DNA of 13,425 nucleotides from Reyranella sp. (lineage in GTDB: Bacteria > Pseudomonadota > Alphaproteobacteria > Reyranellales > Reyranellaceae). Under the pieces are notes generated by a model. The model was not told the origin of the DNA, searched no databases, and saw nothing but the letters and a program-made list of their open reading frames with translations. The stretch spans positions 1 to 13,425 of the forward strand of contig JADHLS010000048.1 of NCBI GenBank assembly GCA_016780605.1. The letters run 5' to 3'. Position numbers and translations under genes: made by a program. Positions 12,944 through 13,425 of this stretch are shown in pieces. Every line of letters begins with the position of its first letter. Positions within the stretch are counted from its first letter, which is position 1.

Positions 12944-13425
12944 ATGCAAAGCGTAGCGACTGGTTACGGGCTGATCGAGGGCCCTGTGTGGGATCCGGCC
13001 CGCGGCCTCTACTTCAGCGACGTCATCAATGGCGGTGTCCATCTGCTCGACCGTGCCGGCGAGGTGTCCCTGGCCGTTCCCAAGCGCCGCGGCATCGGCG
13101 GCATGGCGTTGCACGCCGCCGGAGGCCTGGTGGTCGGCGGGCGCGATATTGCCCGCGTGTCCTTGACCGATGGCGCGATACAGCCGCTGCTGTCGCTCGA
13201 TGCCATCCCTGGCGCCACCGGCTTCAACGATCTCACGACCGATGCCGCCGGCCGCGTCTATGTCGGCTCGCTCGCCTTCCGCGTATTCGGCGGCGAAACG
13301 CCGAAACCAGGCCATCTGCACGTCATCGATCTCGACGGCACGATGCGCACGCTGTCCGACGGCGTGATGTTGACCAATGGGCTGGGCTTCTCGCCAGACG
13401 GCGCGCTGCTCTACCACAGCGATGC
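12944..13425 (+). CDS. SMP-30/gluconolactonase/LRE family protein, N-terminal fragment
   Basis: The open frame continues to the right edge with 160 complete codons and no stop. Family marks of the six-bladed propeller lactonase are visible: LIEGPVWDP (10-18, metal ligand E12), YFSDV (23-27), GFNDLTTDAAGRVYVGS (93-109, N95), TNGLGFSPDG (144-153, metal ligand N145) and a following YHSD. The expected final Asp ligand lies beyond the window. Relatives hydrolyse sugar lactones or related substrates using a divalent metal; the substrate here is not determinable. There is no signal peptide, so it is probably cytosolic. A strong SD 3 bases upstream fixes the start. It diverges from the exonuclease III gene with no obvious functional link. 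Confidence 0.88.
   Translation, partial: MQSVATGYGLIEGPVWDPARGLYFSDVINGGVHLLDRAGEVSLAVPKRRGIGGMALHAAGGLVVGGRDIARVSLTDGAIQPLLSLDAIPGATGFNDLTTDAAGRVYVGSLAFRVFGGETPKPGHLHVIDLDGTMRTLSDGVMLTNGLGFSPDGALLYHSD

Noticed and set aside
1..13425. CRISPR arrays, tRNA or rRNA genes, insertion sequences, integrases, toxin-antitoxin pairs
   Set aside because: I saw no regularly spaced direct repeats, no cloverleaf-like sequence, no transposase or integrase motifs, and no paired small toxin-antitoxin frames.

Overview
The window looks like chromosomal DNA from a GC-rich (about two-thirds G+C by eye) mesophilic Gram-negative bacterium. Alphaproteobacteria, and the Reyranella/Rhodospirillales neighbourhood in particular, are my best guess from codon use and gene types; no rRNA or taxonomic marker is present to prove it. 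Coding density is very high. I see no tRNA, rRNA, CRISPR array, prophage, insertion sequence or integrase, and no gene-free stretch longer than 300 bases.

Layout from left to right. (1) Minus strand: the first 43 codons of a periplasmic family-5 solute-binding protein (1-129), preceded by pyrE (237-1019), with a REP-like nested hairpin between them, then a TRIC-type cation channel (1132-1749). (2) Plus strand: a tight pair of small membrane proteins, DUF1345 (1829-2503) and TspO (2510-3004), read divergently from the TRIC gene. (3) A DHA2-type drug exporter with a histidine-rich tail (3007-4458, minus), ending 2 bases from the tspO stop. (4) Divergent from it, an exported HAD phosphatase (4562-5560) overlapped by one base by a small exported tandem-DUF333 protein (5560-5970). 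(5) Minus strand: an unrecognised 225-residue protein (5988-6665) and a ketopantoate-reductase-like oxidoreductase (6799-7869). (6) Plus strand: an overlapping three-gene cassette of a phospholipase D-VTT fusion (7977-10067), an endonuclease/exonuclease/phosphatase-fold enzyme (10064-10795, TTG start) and a DUF763 protein with a helix-hairpin-helix-like segment (10776-12026). (7) A convergent exonuclease III gene (12138-12908, minus), separated from DUF763 by a very long inverted repeat that fills the gap and reaches to the base next to each stop region. (8) The beginning of an SMP-30/gluconolactonase-family gene (12944 to the window edge).

Most genes are housekeeping or stand-alone accessory functions. 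The most interesting unit is the PLD-VTT / EEP / DUF763 cassette. Its first two members echo the E. coli ybhP-clsB pairing of an EEP enzyme with a PLD-superfamily enzyme, which points to lipid rather than DNA chemistry. The third member is an uncharacterised family that I associate mainly with archaea and thermophiles and that looks DNA-binding. Whether this is one pathway or only a transcription unit cannot be decided from sequence alone.
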